A stretch of 7,695 bases of DNA, from NCBI GenBank assembly GCA_026387055.1, contig JAPLML010000184.1, forward strand, positions 1 through 7,695, read 5' to 3'. Position numbers and translations under genes: made by a program. Positions 5,850 through 7,695 of the stretch are shown piece by piece. Source of the stretch: Planctomycetota bacterium. Its GTDB lineage: Bacteria; Planctomycetota; Phycisphaerae; FEN-1346. The notes under the pieces were generated by a model. It was not told the DNA's origin. It did not search any database and saw only the letters and a list, made by a program, of their open reading frames with translations. Position 1 is the first letter of the stretch. The number at the start of each line of letters is the position of its first letter.

Positions 5850-5945
5850 TCGATAGCACCTCGCGCCCTTCAGCCGTCCGCCGCGGCGGACGGCTAAAGG
5901 GCTTCACCGCACATGATGGAGGCCCGGGCGCGCCCCGGCAAGGCT
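5850..5945. promoter_or_regulatory. Intergenic region upstream of the lipoprotein gene
   Basis: This 96-base gap between the two minus-strand genes holds the palindrome at 5872-5895 and the ribosome binding site of the lipoprotein gene (complement of 5857-5862). A GC-rich stretch at 5919-5939 can form only a short stem (about five pairs). I see no convincing -35/-10 pair, so the lipoprotein gene may be read through from the upstream gene or from an unrecognised promoter. Confidence 0.45.
5872..5895. repeat. Perfect 24-bp palindrome in the intergenic region, extendable to 38 bp
   Basis: The half-site AGCCGTCCGCCG is followed directly by its exact reverse complement, centred between 5883 and 5884. 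Beyond one mismatch (5871/5896), GCCCTT at 5865-5870 pairs with AAGGGC at 5897-5902. Read on the minus strand it follows the VWA/GATase gene by about 43 bases. Its extended arm ends two bases before the GAGGTG ribosome binding site of the lipoprotein gene. It could be a terminator or attenuator, a dispersed hairpin repeat, or an operator. No T-tract follows it on the minus strand. Confidence 0.75.
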
Positions 5946-7695
5946 TTAATTGAGTTGATAGTACTTCCTGAGCAGCCACTCGCCCGTCACGACGGCGAGG
6001 AAGAGGCCGAAGAGGATGGCGAACAGGCCCGGTACCGTCTGGATGCCCCACTCGCGGTGAATGTCTTCCTTGATCGTCAGGGTGCGGAGGCGCTCCACGA
6101 GGTCGCCGAAGGCGGCGGGCTCGTAGTAGTCGCCGCCGGTGGCCTGGGCGAGCTTCTTCAGAACCGTCCGGTCGATGCTCAGGCGGTCGAACTCCTGGTT
6201 CGGCCGGCCGACCGTGAACGTGGTCTCCTCGATGCCGAGGCGCTTATTGTCCTTGCGGGCCTCGACGACCACCTTGTACTCGCCGGGGTCGGGCGGGTCG
6301 AGCTGCTGCTCGTACACGCCGACCGAACCGGGGACGAGGGCCAGGGCGAGGGTCTTGCGGTCGTTGCCGGGTCCCAGGAGGAGGCCCGAGACGTTGGCGA
6401 AGCTGGTGGCGCGGCCTTCCTCGGCGCGGATCTTGGCCCGGACCATCACCTTCTCGCCGGGGTTGTAGAAGGGCTTGCGCACCAGGAGGTCGACGCCGGG
6501 CGTGGTCGCCTGCTCCTTGACCTCCTTGTTGGCGAGCCACCGCATCATCTGCCCCCAGAACTTGATGTACGGCGACTCGCGCCCGAGGGCCCTGTAGGGC
6601 AGGTACCACTGGTAGGTCGTGTCGGCGGCGAAGGCGGCGGACCGGCCCTTGCCGTACGGCTGGACCGCCAGGACGATGAGCGGGCCGTTCTCGTTCGCGC
6701 GCTGCGGATGCTCCGCCAGGATGCTCGCGCCGGGCTTGGCGCGGACGACGATGTTGCACCCCTTGAGGGTCGGGAGCTTCTCGGCCGGCGTGCCGCTCTG
6801 GTACTGGAAGAAGTCCTTGGTGCCGAAGAAGACGGGGTGGTTCGCGCCTTCGGGGGTGAGCGTGAGGAGGAAGGGGGTGGTCTCCGGGCCGACCGACCGC
6901 GGGCCGACCTGGACGGGCAGGATCTCCTCCATCGGCGAGCCCTCGTAGCCGCCGGGGCCGAAGCTGTTGTACCCTCCGATCATCACCAGGCCGCGGCCCT
7001 CGCTGACGGCGGTCTTGAGGTTTTCGAGCTGCGGGCCGGAGAAGTAGCTGCGGTCGACGTCGCCGACGACGAAGACGTCGAACTTCCGCATATCTTCAAG
7101 CGTTTGCGGGAAGCCGCCGAGCGCCAGGCCCGTCATGCTGCCCGCCTGGAGGAACTCGCCGCGCTTCACCTGCACCAGGGCCAGGAGCTCCACGTTCGGA
7201 TCGGTCTCCAGGACGCTCTTGAGGGGCTTGTACTCCGGCCGCACGACGCCCTCGATGTAGAGGACGCGGATCTTCGGGTCGGTCACCAGGAGGTGGACCT
7301 GCCGCTCGTTGTTCTCGATGCGGCGCTCGGCCGGGTCGGGCGGGATGCGGACCGTGTAGGTGTGCCGGCCGACCTGCGTGGGCGTGAGCGTCAGGGTCAC
7401 GCTCTGGGCGCCCGGCTGCGAGGTGAGGCGGAGGGGCATGGAGGCCAGAAGCGTCTCGCCCTCGCGCAGTTGGACCTCGACGCTGCGGTCCGCCAGGCCG
7501 ATCGCCCCGACCTCGACCGAGAGGCGGCAGATGTAGTAGACGGTGGTTTCCACGGGGGCGCCGACGATCTCGATGCTGATGTCCTGGAATCCGCTCTGGG
7601 CGGTCAGGTCCGTGCCGATGCCCACGGTGTAGACGCGCGGCGGGCCGAGGGCGACGATGTCGTCGGCGACATTGCCGCCGGCGTTGTGCAGGCCG
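5946..7695 (-). CDS. VWA-tail / glutamine-amidotransferase-like membrane protein (5' end outside window)
   Basis: The last 582 residues of a large membrane protein. The frame is open to the right edge: before the GTG at 7625 it reads GLHNAGGNVADDIVALGPPR, then VYTVGIGTD, which is the end of a von Willebrand A domain, so the GTG is not the start. In residues of the fragment, the order is: VWA tail 1-30; an Ig/CARDB-like beta domain about 35-135 (VEVQLREGE to NNERQVHLLV); a class I GATase-like alpha/beta domain about 138-390, starting KIRVLYIEGVVRPEY and including FDVFVVGDVDRSYFSG and GGYNSFGPGGY, with Asn-Tyr rather than the catalytic Cys at the nucleophile elbow; a second beta domain about 400-495; and a C-terminal membrane helix about 552-572 (GLFAILFGLFLAVV) with a short basic tail. 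This order matches the BatA/VWA/GATase-like proteins common in planctomycetes, often near MoxR ATPase genes. The GATase-like domain probably binds rather than hydrolyses. The role is unknown. Confidence 0.88.
   Translation of the reverse strand, partial: GLHNAGGNVADDIVALGPPRVYTVGIGTDLTAQSGFQDISIEIVGAPVETTVYYICRLSVEVGAIGLADRSVEVQLREGETLLASMPLRLTSQPGAQSVTLTLTPTQVGRHTYTVRIPPDPAERRIENNERQVHLLVTDPKIRVLYIEGVVRPEYKPLKSVLETDPNVELLALVQVKRGEFLQAGSMTGLALGGFPQTLEDMRKFDVFVVGDVDRSYFSGPQLENLKTAVSEGRGLVMIGGYNSFGPGGYEGSPMEEILPVQVGPRSVGPETTPFLLTLTPEGANHPVFFGTKDFFQYQSGTPAEKLPTLKGCNIVVRAKPGASILAEHPQRANENGPLIVLAVQPYGKGRSAAFAADTTYQWYLPYRALGRESPYIKFWGQMMRWLANKEVKEQATTPGVDLLVRKPFYNPGEKVMVRAKIRAEEGRATSFANVSGLLLGPGNDRKTLALALVPGSVGVYEQQLDPPDPGEYKVVVEARKDNKRLGIEETTFTVGRPNQEFDRLSIDRTVLKKLAQATGGDYYEPAAFGDLVERLRTLTIKEDIHREWGIQTVPGLFAILFGLFLAVVTGEWLLRKYYQLN

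Noticed and set aside
5919..5939. GC-rich partial inverted repeat as terminator of the VWA/GATase gene
   Set aside because: Only about five continuous pairs form and no T-tract follows; this is too weak to call.
7623..7625. GTG as start of the VWA/GATase gene
   Set aside because: The frame continues to the window edge and encodes a VWA domain end (DGLHN-like GLHNAGG, then VYTVGIG), so the gene begins outside.
1..7695. CRISPR array, tRNA/rRNA genes, insertion sequence or toxin-antitoxin pair
   Set aside because: No spaced direct repeats, no tRNA-like cloverleaf, no transposase or IS ends, and no pair of small genes with antitoxin features were seen on either strand.

Overview
The window looks like a stretch of a high-GC bacterial chromosome, most likely from a planctomycete or a related PVC-type lineage, quite possibly a metagenome-assembled genome. 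This is inferred from gene content: a secreted DUF4139 protein pair, a membrane protein joining a VWA tail to a glutamine-amidotransferase-like domain, and a predicted lipoprotein of a conserved but uncharacterised family. No 16S rRNA or other taxonomic marker is present, so the assignment is tentative.

Layout. Positions 1-4589 are all plus strand. They start with the 3' part of one DUF4139 gene (1-828) and a complete, signal-peptide-bearing paralogue right behind it (840-2264). The two copies are a tandem duplication with patchy identity. Next comes a run of damaged genes. A MetE-like zinc methyltransferase gene (2273-3186) has lost an internal segment and its reading frame. The N-terminal piece of an M29-type aminopeptidase (3217-3450) follows. 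Then a flavodoxin-fold NAD(P)H oxidoreductase (3488-4033) ends at a TAG that appears to cut off its last helix. A GNAT acetyltransferase (4059-4589) starts inside the lost tail of that oxidoreductase. The oxidoreductase/GNAT pair has lower GC in places than its surroundings and may be an insertion that replaced the rest of the aminopeptidase gene.

At 4583-4617 a hairpin containing both facing stop codons separates the plus-strand genes from two minus-strand genes. These are the lipoprotein (5849 to 4611) and, upstream of it, the VWA/GATase-like membrane protein (7695 to 5946, open at the window edge). A perfect 24-bp palindrome lies between these two, just before the ribosome binding site of the lipoprotein gene.

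Function. Three intact or near-intact products are predicted to act at the envelope (DUF4139, lipoprotein, VWA/GATase membrane protein). The soluble enzymes are mostly broken, apart from the GNAT protein. The genes do not form a recognisable pathway. I found no CRISPR array, RNA gene, insertion sequence or convincing new multi-gene system. The most interesting features are the apparent gene decay at 2.3-4.1 kb, the mosaic duplication and the two hairpins. No gap between genes exceeds about 100 bases.
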